NCBI GenBank assembly: GCA_037131065.1
Contig: JBAXRT010000082.1
Coordinates: 1-13,387, forward strand
Source: JBAXRT01 sp037131065
Lineage (GTDB): Bacteria; Bacteroidota; Bacteroidia; Bacteroidales; FEN-979
Reading direction: 5' to 3'
Length of the DNA: 13,387 nt
Part shown: positions 7,538-13,387 of the stretch, one piece after another
Layout of the letters: the number at the start of each line of letters is the position of its first letter
How positions within the stretch are numbered: the first letter of the stretch is position 1
Made by a program: the position numbers and the translations under genes
The notes under the pieces: generated by a model
Told to the model about the DNA's origin: nothing
Seen by the model: the letters and a program-made list of their open reading frames with translations, nothing else
The model's database searches: none

Positions 7538-8395
7538 TCAGCTCCCGATCTCCATCCAGAAGGAGCCTCCGTGCTTTTCCACCCCTTCCAGTTCAGGATT
7601 ACTCCACAGACCTGAAAGGATACTGCTCAATTCCGGGTCTTCACTGATAAAATAATTCGGGAGGATTGTCCTGTATTTTACAGGATTTGCAAGGATCATT
7701 GCAGCAAGCACATATTGTTCGGAGTAGAACCGGTCGCACATGAACTGCGGGTAATCGTAAGGCAGGTAAATGTCGTGGATGTGGACGATAACCCCTTTCT
7801 TCAGCAGTGGGATTATCTCAAGGAAGCAAACTGTGGCATCCGAATTAGGCAGGGTGCGGTGTGAGTTGTCGATGAATAGTATATCGCCTGGCTCCAGTTG
7901 TTTAAAGAGGGAGAGGTCTTCAATGTTCTCGACCGGCTGACGAATGATTTTACCGGCCAGCTGGTCGATTGATGCCCTGGGGAAAGGGTCGATGGAGGTA
8001 ATCAAAGTTTTCATTTTCCCGTCCCGGACGGCTTTATAGGCAACTTTGGTTGAATTCCCCGAACCGATCTCAATATACCTTGCGGGTTTTTTCAACCGGA
8101 TCATCGTGTAGAGGGCCACGATATCGAGACCCGGTAAAAAGCTGTTGTTCCAGGAGGGCTGTGTTTCATCCTTTTCAACCGAGGCATCCCTGATCCGCAG
8201 GAAGACCTCCTTGTAATCATAGGCCTGATCAAGGAGCCGGCGGTATTCGTTCCGGCCGGCATCGATCAATGAATAGATTCCCGGATGGGCAGGCCTGCCA
8301 TGTCCGAAGCGAGGCCTGAAATCCACGGGGTACTCGAGGATCAGTTTCTGGTGTTTTGGGGAGAGGAGTTTAAGAAAATGTTTAAATCCTGCCAT
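7538..8395 (-). CDS. Class I SAM-dependent methyltransferase (Methyltransf_24-like)
   Basis: A 285-residue protein with a Rossmann methyltransferase core: YIEIGSGNSTKVAYKA (107-122, SAM-binding motif I), SIDPFPRA (134-141, acidic motif II region), ILFIDNSHR (172-180) and GVIVHIHDIYLPYDYP (201-216). The HxHD-type motif and surrounding residues resemble the Methyltransf_24/cephalosporin-hydroxylase-like group often seen in glycan clusters. The acceptor is unknown; methylation of a glycan residue is plausible from context. The ATG at 8395 lies 2 bp after the stop of the lpxD-like gene, so it is the last gene of the efp/lpxD-like transcript. It is convergent with the O-antigen ligase gene. Confidence 0.78.
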   Translation of the reverse strand: MAGFKHFLKLLSPKHQKLILEYPVDFRPRFGHGRPAHPGIYSLIDAGRNEYRRLLDQAYDYKEVFLRIRDASVEKDETQPSWNNSFLPGLDIVALYTMIRLKKPARYIEIGSGNSTKVAYKAVRDGKMKTLITSIDPFPRASIDQLAGKIIRQPVENIEDLSLFKQLEPGDILFIDNSHRTLPNSDATVCFLEIIPLLKKGVIVHIHDIYLPYDYPQFMCDRFYSEQYVLAAMILANPVKYRTILPNYFISEDPELSSILSGLWSNPELEGVEKHGGSFWMEIGS

Positions 8396-8397
8396 GA

Positions 8398-9321
8398 TTA
8401 TTTTTTTCTGAGAAAGTCGGGTAACTGCTTCAGGGCTGCAATCTCACGCCATTTTTTTCTCGGATCATCGGCAGGAACTCCCCAGTAGGTTTTTCCTCCC
8501 TCAAGCGATTTGTCGACGCCACTCATGGCAAGGACAATGGCTTTTTTACCAATGGTCAGGTCTTTATTCACGGAGACCCTGGCCCAGAGGATCACATCAT
8601 CCTCAATGGTAGTGACGCCGGCGATCGCGCAATGAGCACCGATCAGGCAATGCTTCCCGATATAAGTGTCGTGGCCGATCTGTACATGGTTATCGATCTT
8701 GGTGCCTTCTGAGATGATCGTATCGCCCGAAACCCCGGCATCCACCGAGCAAAGGGAGCCGATCTCGACGTTGTTGCCGATCACGGTGCGGCCGCAGGTT
8801 TCCAGTTTTTTCCATCCTTCGGGCCTCCGCTGGAAATAATAGGCATCGGCGCCTATCACGGAGTTGGCGTGGATGATCACGTTGTCGCCGATGACGGAAT
8901 GGTCATAGATGCTGACGTTCGCGTGGATGATGGTGTTCCTCCCGATTTTCACGTGGTTCCCCACGAAAACCCCCGGCTGGAGTACCGTTCCTTCACCGAT
9001 CTCGGCCGTATTGCCTATCGTTTCGGATGCTTTTTCGAACGGGCGGAAGCGTGTGACCAGCGATACATAGGCATCAAAAGGTTTTTCGTGGATCAGCAAT
9101 GTTTTTCCTTCCGGGCATTCCACATCCTTGTTGATCAGGATCGTAGTGGCTGCCGAATTGAGTGCTTTGGTGTAGTATTTCGGGTGATCGACGAAGGTCA
9201 GGTCGCCCTTTTCCACCATGTGGATTTCATTGATACCGGTGACTGGGAAATCAGGATCTCCGACCATGCGAGCCCCGGTTAGTTCAGCGAGTTTTTTGAG
9301 TGTAATGCCGTTGAGTTTCAT
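8398..9321 (-). CDS. LpxD-like acyltransferase (UDP-3-O-acyl-glucosamine N-acyltransferase family)
   Basis: A 307-residue left-handed beta-helix acyltransferase, shorter than the usual ~340 residues of LpxD. It has an LpxD-type uridine-binding N-domain (LAELTGARMVGD, then HPKY at 46-49), hexapeptide repeats from about residue 100 to 265, IGADAYYFQR..GWKKLE (157-174, the LpxD family's IGADGF region), and QIGHD with H217 in the place of the catalytic histidine. The second active-site histidine (GH in E. coli, H276) appears replaced: the aligned segment reads VNKDLTIG (about 251-258). An LpxD homologue beside efp is a recurrent Bacteroidetes arrangement, with the main lpxD usually upstream of lpxC. 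It may acylate a different sugar or act in a variant lipid A step. Start ATG 9321 is 3 bp after efp. Confidence 0.85.
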   Translation of the reverse strand: MKLNGITLKKLAELTGARMVGDPDFPVTGINEIHMVEKGDLTFVDHPKYYTKALNSAATTILINKDVECPEGKTLLIHEKPFDAYVSLVTRFRPFEKASETIGNTAEIGEGTVLQPGVFVGNHVKIGRNTIIHANVSIYDHSVIGDNVIIHANSVIGADAYYFQRRPEGWKKLETCGRTVIGNNVEIGSLCSVDAGVSGDTIISEGTKIDNHVQIGHDTYIGKHCLIGAHCAIAGVTTIEDDVILWARVSVNKDLTIGKKAIVLAMSGVDKSLEGGKTYWGVPADDPRKKWREIAALKQLPDFLRKK

Positions 9322-9324
9322 CTC

Positions 9325-9891
9325 TTATCCTTTGACGCGTTCGGAATAATCACCGGTGCGGGTATCGACCCTGATAAGTTCTCCGGCTTCAATGAAGAGA
9401 GGGATCCTGACATTGGCTCCTGTTTCAATCTTGCTGTCCTTGAGTGTATTTGTTGCAGTATTTCCGCGAAGCCCGGGTTCGGTGTATATCACCCTGAGGA
9501 CAACGAAAGGAGGAAGTTCGCAAGAGAGAGCGGTCTCTGTATCGGCATGGAAGAGGATCTCAGCCTCCTGCCCCTCTTTCAGGAACTGGGGAGCATTGAT
9601 GAGGTCCCCGGGAATGAAGATCTGCTCGAAATTCTCTGTATTCATGAAATGGTAACCGGAATCGTCCTTGTAGAGGAACTGGTATTTCCTTCTTTCAACC
9701 CGTGCGATGTCTATCTTTACGCCGGAATCGAAGGTGTTGGCGATAACACGCCCTGTTTTGAGACTCTTGAGTTTCGTACGGATAAAGGCAGGTCCTTTAC
9801 CAGGTTTTACATGCTGAAATTCAACGATCGAATAGAGATCGTTGTTGAAATCGATGACCAGACCATTTCTGATATCTGCAGTTGTTGCCAT
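9325..9891 (-). CDS. efp: Elongation factor P
   Basis: A 188-residue EF-P, the translation factor that relieves ribosome stalling at polyproline stretches. Domain I carries FQHVKPGKGPAF with K32 in the tip loop where other bacteria modify a lysine or arginine; domain II includes IDIARVERRKYQFLYKDD; domain III has the conserved GLRGNTATN.LK....TGANVRIPLFIE.GE motif. Length is standard, and the ATG at 9891 gives the canonical short N-terminus (MATTADIRNG). It is the first gene of a minus-strand transcript continuing into the lpxD-like gene 3 bp downstream, and it has its own promoter. No lysine-modification gene is visible in the window. Confidence 0.97.
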   Translation of the reverse strand: MATTADIRNGLVIDFNNDLYSIVEFQHVKPGKGPAFIRTKLKSLKTGRVIANTFDSGVKIDIARVERRKYQFLYKDDSGYHFMNTENFEQIFIPGDLINAPQFLKEGQEAEILFHADTETALSCELPPFVVLRVIYTEPGLRGNTATNTLKDSKIETGANVRIPLFIEAGELIRVDTRTGDYSERVKG

Positions 9892-9924
9892 AAAAGTCTA
9901 ATTGCTTGATTTTTGAAAAGGCTG

Positions 9925-9953
9925 CAAAGGTAGGAAAAAAATCGGTAGTCAAA
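9925..9953 (-). promoter_or_regulatory. Bacteroidetes promoter for efp operon
   Basis: On the minus strand TTTG (9953-9950) and TACCTTTG (9932-9925, a perfect -7 TAnnTTTG) are spaced by 17 bp, slightly short of the ideal 19-21. The -7 box continues CAGCC. The predicted start is around 9918, giving a leader of about 26 nt before the efp ATG. It would let efp, the lpxD-like gene and the methyltransferase be transcribed independently of lpxC-fabZ/lpxA. Confidence 0.6.
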
Positions 9954-9971
9954 AAAGTTGAATAAATGTAT

Positions 9972-9979
9972 TAATTTTG
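9972..9979 (+). promoter_or_regulatory. Bacteroidetes -7 box for the FkbM methyltransferase
   Basis: TAATTTTG followed by CGGCC matches the -7 consensus TAnnTTTG, 37 bp before the FkbM ATG at 10017. No -33 TTTG stands at ideal spacing. The 125-bp gap 9892-10016 therefore carries divergent promoters for efp and this gene. Confidence 0.5.
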
Positions 9980-10016
9980 CGGCCAACACAAAACTCCCGG
10001 GCACGGAACACAACTG

Positions 10017-10739
10017 ATGAAGCAGATCCTGAAGAATATTCTTAACTCCCTGCACATCTCCTTAACCAAGAACCAGCGGTATGATGAATATACGCGGAAG
10101 ATCCTGAAACGCGTCCTGAAACCCGGATCAAATGCCATCGATGTCGGTTGCCACCTTGGCGAGATCCTCGACCTGATGATAAAATCTTCCCCGGAAGGAA
10201 AGAAGTTCGCATTCGAGCCCATTCCCGAATTCTATACGCATCTGGTGAAAAAGTATTCCAATGATCCGCTTGTTGCCATTAAGCAGGTTGCCTTGTATGA
10301 CAAGACAGGGAATACGACCTTCCAGCATGTCGTCAATGAACCCGCCTACAGCGGTATCAAGAAGCGACGCTATGACGGAAAACAGGTAAATATCAGGCAG
10401 ATCACCGTTGCGACCGATCTTCTGGACAGGCTCATCCCAGGAGATATCCCGATCGATTTTATCAAGATCGATGTGGAGGGTGCAGAACTGGCTGTCATGA
10501 GGGGAGGAGTGAATACGATACGCCGCTGCCGGCCGGTGATCATCTTTGAATGTGGTCTCGGCGCCAGCGATTTCTACGGAACGAAGCCTGAATGGGTTTT
10601 CCAGCTGCTTACGAAAGAGTGCAGTCTGAAGATCTCAACGTTGCCGAAATTCCTGCACAACGGGGAATCACTCCAGGAAAAGGAATTTTCAGATCTTTTC
10701 TATACGGAGAAAGAGTACTACTTCGTGGCACATCCCTGA
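10017..10739 (+). CDS. FkbM-family methyltransferase
   Basis: A 240-residue SAM-dependent methyltransferase with the FkbM landmarks: NAIDVGCHLGEI (39-50, SAM-binding motif I), FAFEPIPE (64-71), IDFIKIDVEGAELAVMRGG (146-164, family hallmark) and PVIIFECG (173-180). FkbM-type enzymes usually O-methylate sugars in glycans or macrolides; the substrate here is unknown. It is the only plus-strand gene between two minus-strand lipid A blocks, with its own -7 box and a 3' end facing the ABC ATPase gene. Its position breaks an otherwise uniform block and suggests later insertion. Base composition by eye does not differ obviously from its neighbours. Confidence 0.85.
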   Translation: MKQILKNILNSLHISLTKNQRYDEYTRKILKRVLKPGSNAIDVGCHLGEILDLMIKSSPEGKKFAFEPIPEFYTHLVKKYSNDPLVAIKQVALYDKTGNTTFQHVVNEPAYSGIKKRRYDGKQVNIRQITVATDLLDRLIPGDIPIDFIKIDVEGAELAVMRGGVNTIRRCRPVIIFECGLGASDFYGTKPEWVFQLLTKECSLKISTLPKFLHNGESLQEKEFSDLFYTEKEYYFVAHP

Positions 10740-10766
10740 AGAAGTCCTCAGTCAACAATAACCTTA

Positions 10767-10801
10767 ACTCGTCACTAGTAATTAGTCACTCGTCATTCAA
10801 A
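10767..10801. repeat. Degenerate 7-bp tandem repeat between convergent genes
   Basis: Five consecutive heptamers read ACTCGTC, ACTAGTA, ATTAGTC, ACTCGTC, ATTCAAA, i.e. a consensus near A(C/T)T(C/A)GT(C/A) with the last unit decayed. They fill half of the 72-bp gap between the FkbM methyltransferase and ABC ATPase stop codons. Similar short TCGTAAT/TCGTCAC-type heptamer runs occur in intergenic DNA of some bacteria; function is unknown. Confidence 0.6.
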
Positions 10802-10811
10802 TTGTCGCGTG

Positions 10812-11435
10812 TCAAGTTTTAAAGTCTTCAATCATCAAACTCTTTTTTGCAAAGTTCGATTCCGTTTGATGTTGGTTGGAACAGATAACCAGGGTGCGGT
10901 CTTTGCTGAGTTCCGAAACCATCTGACGGTACCATTCTATACCGGCGGCATCAAGGTTCATCGTGGGTTCGTCGAGCAGCAAAAGGGGGACATCACTCAG
11001 AAGGGCCAGGATCAGTTTGACCCTTTGTTTCATGCCGGAGGAGAATTGGCGAATGTGCTTCCGGCCGATGTTGTCAAACCCGAGTATTCCGATGACTTTC
11101 TTCTTGTCGTAACCGGGGAGGATCCGTTTGAATGCAAAGTGAAAATCGACCACCTCTTTCAGGGTAAATTCCTCAATGAGTTCCTGGTAAGGGGCAACAA
11201 GGGCCAGGTGGCGGAAAATTTCTGTGTCGGGGATTGTCTTTCCCCGGTGATGATAACTAACAGTGCCTGTTGTCGGAAGAAGGCTCCCGCAGAGGATCTG
11301 CAGAAAGGTTGATTTTCCGCTCCCGTTCCTTCCGAGGACAGCCGTGACGGAGTTCTCCTCAAAAACAAAATCGATATTCCGGAATATCCATTCGGTATTG
11401 AACTTCTTACCGATCTTTTCGAGCCGGATCTCCAT
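10812..11435 (-). CDS. ABC transporter ATP-binding protein
   Basis: A 207-residue single-domain ABC ATPase. Walker A is GRNGSGKST (35-43), the Q-loop glutamine is Q84, the signature is FSSGMKQ (131-137, a variant of LSGGQ), Walker B is LLLLDEP (151-157), and the D-loop follows as TMNLD. The switch-histidine position reads CSNQ, placing Asn (N187) where His normally sits. The protein has no membrane segment and no permease is visible next to it, so its partner must be encoded elsewhere or it has a non-transport role. The ATG at 11435 is 3 bp after lpxA, so it is co-transcribed with lipid A genes. An ATPase between lpxA and efp recurs in Bacteroidetes, which hints at an envelope role. Confidence 0.88.
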   Translation of the reverse strand: MEIRLEKIGKKFNTEWIFRNIDFVFEENSVTAVLGRNGSGKSTFLQILCGSLLPTTGTVSYHHRGKTIPDTEIFRHLALVAPYQELIEEFTLKEVVDFHFAFKRILPGYDKKKVIGILGFDNIGRKHIRQFSSGMKQRVKLILALLSDVPLLLLDEPTMNLDAAGIEWYRQMVSELSKDRTLVICSNQHQTESNFAKKSLMIEDFKT

Positions 11436-11438
11436 GGG

Positions 11439-12230
11439 CTATCTTTCTCGGACTTTGGAGTATCCCTTCATGATGCCGCGGCTGGAGTTTGCGATGAAGG
11501 AGAGGATCTCGTCCCTTTCGGGAGTGGCCGGCAGGTCAGCCTCGATCAGCTCGACAGCCTGGGAGACGTTGTACCCTTTCAGGTAGATGACCCTGTAAAT
11601 ATCCTGGATCTGGCTGATCATCTCCATACTGAAACCGCGGCGTCGTAATCCGATCGAATTAACACCAACATAAGAAAGCGGTTCGCGTGCAGCCTTGGTG
11701 TATGGAGGGACATCCTTTCTCACCAGCGAACCGCCGGAGATCATGGCATGGGTCCCGACATGGACAAACTGGTGGATGGCAGCCATACCGCCGATGATCG
11801 CCCAGTCGTCGATGGTGATGTGCCCGGCAAGCATTGCGGCATTGGCCATGATCACGTTGTTCCCGATCACACAGTCGTGGGCGATGTGGGCATAAGCCAT
11901 GATAAGTGCATTGTCGCCGATCACCGTCTCAAAGCTGGCCTTGGTACCACGGTTGATGGTGGCAAATTCCCGGATGGTGACATTGTTGCCGATCTTGACG
12001 ATCGTATCCTCCCCCGCGAATTTCAGGTCCTGCGGGATCGCTGAGATGACTGCGCCAGGAAAGATCTTACAATTCTTGCCGATCCGGGCTCCCTCCATAA
12101 TCGTTACGTTCGATCCGATCCAGGTTCCCTCCTCGATCACAACGTTCTTATCGATCGAGACGAAGGGTTCAATCACGACATTTGAGGCTACTTTAGCCTG
12201 GGGATTCACATAAGCCAGGGGTTGATTCAT
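11439..12230 (-). CDS. lpxA: Acyl-ACP-UDP-N-acetylglucosamine O-acyltransferase
   Basis: A 263-residue LpxA, which transfers a 3-hydroxyacyl chain from ACP to the 3-OH of UDP-GlcNAc, the first step of lipid A synthesis, in the cytosol. Hexapeptide repeats of the left-handed beta-helix span about residues 1-185, with a C-terminal helical part from about 195. Active-site residues are visible: YAHIAHDC with catalytic H118 (E. coli H125), LAGH with H137 (H144), and IHQFVHVG with H153 (H160). The acyl-length 'ruler' position equivalent to E. coli G173 is Gly (G166), consistent with long acyl chains. The ATG at 12230 lies 7 bp after the lpxC-fabZ stop, and the ABC ATPase follows after 3 bp. Confidence 0.96.
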   Translation of the reverse strand: MNQPLAYVNPQAKVASNVVIEPFVSIDKNVVIEEGTWIGSNVTIMEGARIGKNCKIFPGAVISAIPQDLKFAGEDTIVKIGNNVTIREFATINRGTKASFETVIGDNALIMAYAHIAHDCVIGNNVIMANAAMLAGHITIDDWAIIGGMAAIHQFVHVGTHAMISGGSLVRKDVPPYTKAAREPLSYVGVNSIGLRRRGFSMEMISQIQDIYRVIYLKGYNVSQAVELIEADLPATPERDEILSFIANSSRGIMKGYSKVRER

Positions 12231-12237
12231 AATAGTG

Positions 12238-13387
12238 CTATTTTCTTTGTATCTGAGCCATCATGTCAGCTTCCATGACGATTTTTTTATCGACATATGC
12301 AAACCCTTTCATGCTGACCATTCCCCTTCGCACCGGTGCGCTCAGCTGATTGAAAAATACGACGGTGTCGCCCGGGACCACCTTGTTCCTGAATTTGACA
12401 TTCTCGATCTTGGCAAACAGGGTGGCGTAGTTCTGGGGATCTTCCACGGTGCTGAGTACCAGGATCCCTCCAGTCTGAGCCATGGCTTCGATCAGAATCA
12501 CACCCGGCATCACAGGATCTCCCGGAAAATGCCCTACGAAAAAAGGCTCATTCATTGTCACATTCTTGATCCCGACCACATAGTCGCTGCCAATTTCAAG
12601 GATCTTGTCGATGAAGAGGAACGGGGGCCTGTGCGGCAGTATCTGCTGGATCTGGGTGACATTGTATAAAGGGGGCTTTGAAAGGTCAAACCGGTGAAAT
12701 TGTTCCGATTTGCGTTCTTTTTTAACGTGTTTTTTTATCAGGCTTGCAAACTGTACGTTGGAGTAATGACCGGGGCGTGTGGCAATGATGTGGGCCTTGA
12801 TCGGCATCCCCACCAGGGCCAGGTCGCCTACAATGTCGAGGAGCTTGTGCCGGGCCGGTTCGTTCGGGTGTTTCAGCTCCAGGTTATTCAGGATACCCTC
12901 CTTCAGCACTTCGACTTTCGGTTTGTTGAAGAGATGGGCCAGGTGATCCAGTTCATGCCTTGATACCACACGGTCGACAAATACGATCGCGTTGCTCAGG
13001 TCACCTCCTTTGATGAGGTTGTTGTTAAGCAGGTACTCCAGTTCGTGAAGGAACACAAAGGTTCTGCAGGATGAGATCTCCTCGCCGAAATCCTTGATGT
13101 CATTAAGCGTTGCATTCTGGGAGGGGAGAACCTTTGATTCGTAATCGATCATGACTGAAACCCTGAAATCCTTTGAGGGCAGGGCGATCATCTCAACCTT
13201 CTTCTCCGGGTTGGTGTAAACGATGTTGTGGCTGAGTTCAAAATATTTGCGCAAAGCTTTCTGTTCCACGATCCCCGTTTCCAGTAAGGCCTCCACATAG
13301 AACCTGGAGCTCCCGTCGAGGATCGGGGTCTCCGACTGGTTCATTTCAACCAGCACATTATCGATCTCAAGTCCGGCCAGGGCAGCC
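12238..13387 (-). CDS. lpxC-fabZ: Bifunctional LpxC deacetylase / FabZ dehydratase, 5' end beyond right edge
   Basis: The frame is open to the right edge, so the N-terminal part of LpxC, including its first zinc histidine, lies outside; 382 residues are visible. The LpxC part (1 to about 235) has DNVLVEMN...PILDGSS, FLHELEYLL, the zinc-binding HKLLDIVGDL (H180, D184) and catalytic RPGH (H207). It removes the acetyl group from UDP-3-O-acyl-GlcNAc, the committed lipid A step. The FabZ part (about 240-382) has LPHRPPFLFID, VGHFPGDPVMPGV with H286, and LIEAMAQTGG with E300, the dehydratase pair acting on 3-hydroxyacyl-ACP. LpxC-FabZ fusion is a known Bacteroidetes feature and couples use of hydroxyacyl-ACP in lipid A and fatty-acid synthesis. 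A GTG at 13356 is internal, not the start. Confidence 0.95.
   Translation of the reverse strand, partial: AALAGLEIDNVLVEMNQSETPILDGSSRFYVEALLETGIVEQKALRKYFELSHNIVYTNPEKKVEMIALPSKDFRVSVMIDYESKVLPSQNATLNDIKDFGEEISSCRTFVFLHELEYLLNNNLIKGGDLSNAIVFVDRVVSRHELDHLAHLFNKPKVEVLKEGILNNLELKHPNEPARHKLLDIVGDLALVGMPIKAHIIATRPGHYSNVQFASLIKKHVKKERKSEQFHRFDLSKPPLYNVTQIQQILPHRPPFLFIDKILEIGSDYVVGIKNVTMNEPFFVGHFPGDPVMPGVILIEAMAQTGGILVLSTVEDPQNYATLFAKIENVKFRNKVVPGDTVVFFNQLSAPVRRGMVSMKGFAYVDKKIVMEADMMAQIQRK

Noticed and set aside
8869..9282. 137-codon open frame on the plus strand
   Set aside because: Antisense to the LpxD-like hexapeptide repeats; its D/V-rich periodic sequence mirrors those repeats.
8398..12230. 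Periodic 18-bp patterning in lpxA and the lpxD-like gene as DNA repeats
   Set aside because: It reflects the hexapeptide repeat of the encoded beta-helix proteins, not a DNA-level repeat array or CRISPR.
12235..12669. 144-codon open frame on the plus strand
   Set aside because: It is antisense to the FabZ coding region, has no recognisable domain, and the minus-strand protein is unambiguous.
12238..13387. LpxC-FabZ fusion as a novel gene fusion
   Set aside because: This fusion is already known in Bacteroidetes, so it is annotated but not reported as new.

Overview
The window looks like a chromosomal segment of a Bacteroidetes bacterium, probably Bacteroidales-like or an uncultured relative. 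The evidence is a fused lpxC-fabZ gene followed by lpxA, an ABC ATPase, efp and a second lpxD-like gene; Bacteroidetes-type promoters (-7 box TAnnTTTG, seen four times); near-absence of Shine-Dalgarno sequences; and a T9SS-substrate-style PKD/Ig-like fragment at the left edge. Every complete gene reads as protein-coding without frameshifts. I saw no RNA gene, insertion sequence or CRISPR array.

Layout, left to right. (1) 1-2363, minus strand: a GT4 glycosyltransferase followed closely by purD. The last ~70 codons of purD are missing and replaced in frame by an unrelated PKD/Ig-like sequence that runs off the left edge. (2) 2421-7522, plus strand: a polysaccharide-assembly group made of a Wzx-type flippase, two related Wzz-type chain-length proteins in tandem, and an O-antigen ligase/polymerase-family membrane protein. 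(3) 7538-9891, minus strand: a class I methyltransferase, an LpxD-like acyltransferase and elongation factor P, packed with 2-3 bp gaps. (4) 10017-10739, plus strand: a lone FkbM-family methyltransferase with its own promoter, ending next to a small degenerate 7-bp tandem repeat. (5) 10812-13387, minus strand: an ABC-type ATPase, lpxA, and the bifunctional lpxC-fabZ, which runs off the right edge.

Together the genes cover much of LPS/surface-glycan production: early lipid A steps (LpxC, LpxA, an LpxD homologue, with FabZ dehydrating hydroxyacyl-ACP), export of a lipid-linked glycan (flippase), chain-length control (two Wzz-like proteins), polymerisation or ligation (WaaL/Wzy family) and glycan tailoring (GT4, two methyltransferases). 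The lipid A block is conserved Bacteroidetes housekeeping; the glycan genes around and inside it look like an accessory layer.

The most striking item is the purD/PKD junction near position 168-180. It is either an assembly chimera or a real recombination that destroyed this purD copy. Other points worth a look are the tandem Wzz pair, the FkbM gene splitting the lipid A operon, an LpxD paralogue that seems to lack the second active-site histidine, and an ABC ATPase with Asn at the switch-histidine position. No wholly new system is evident.
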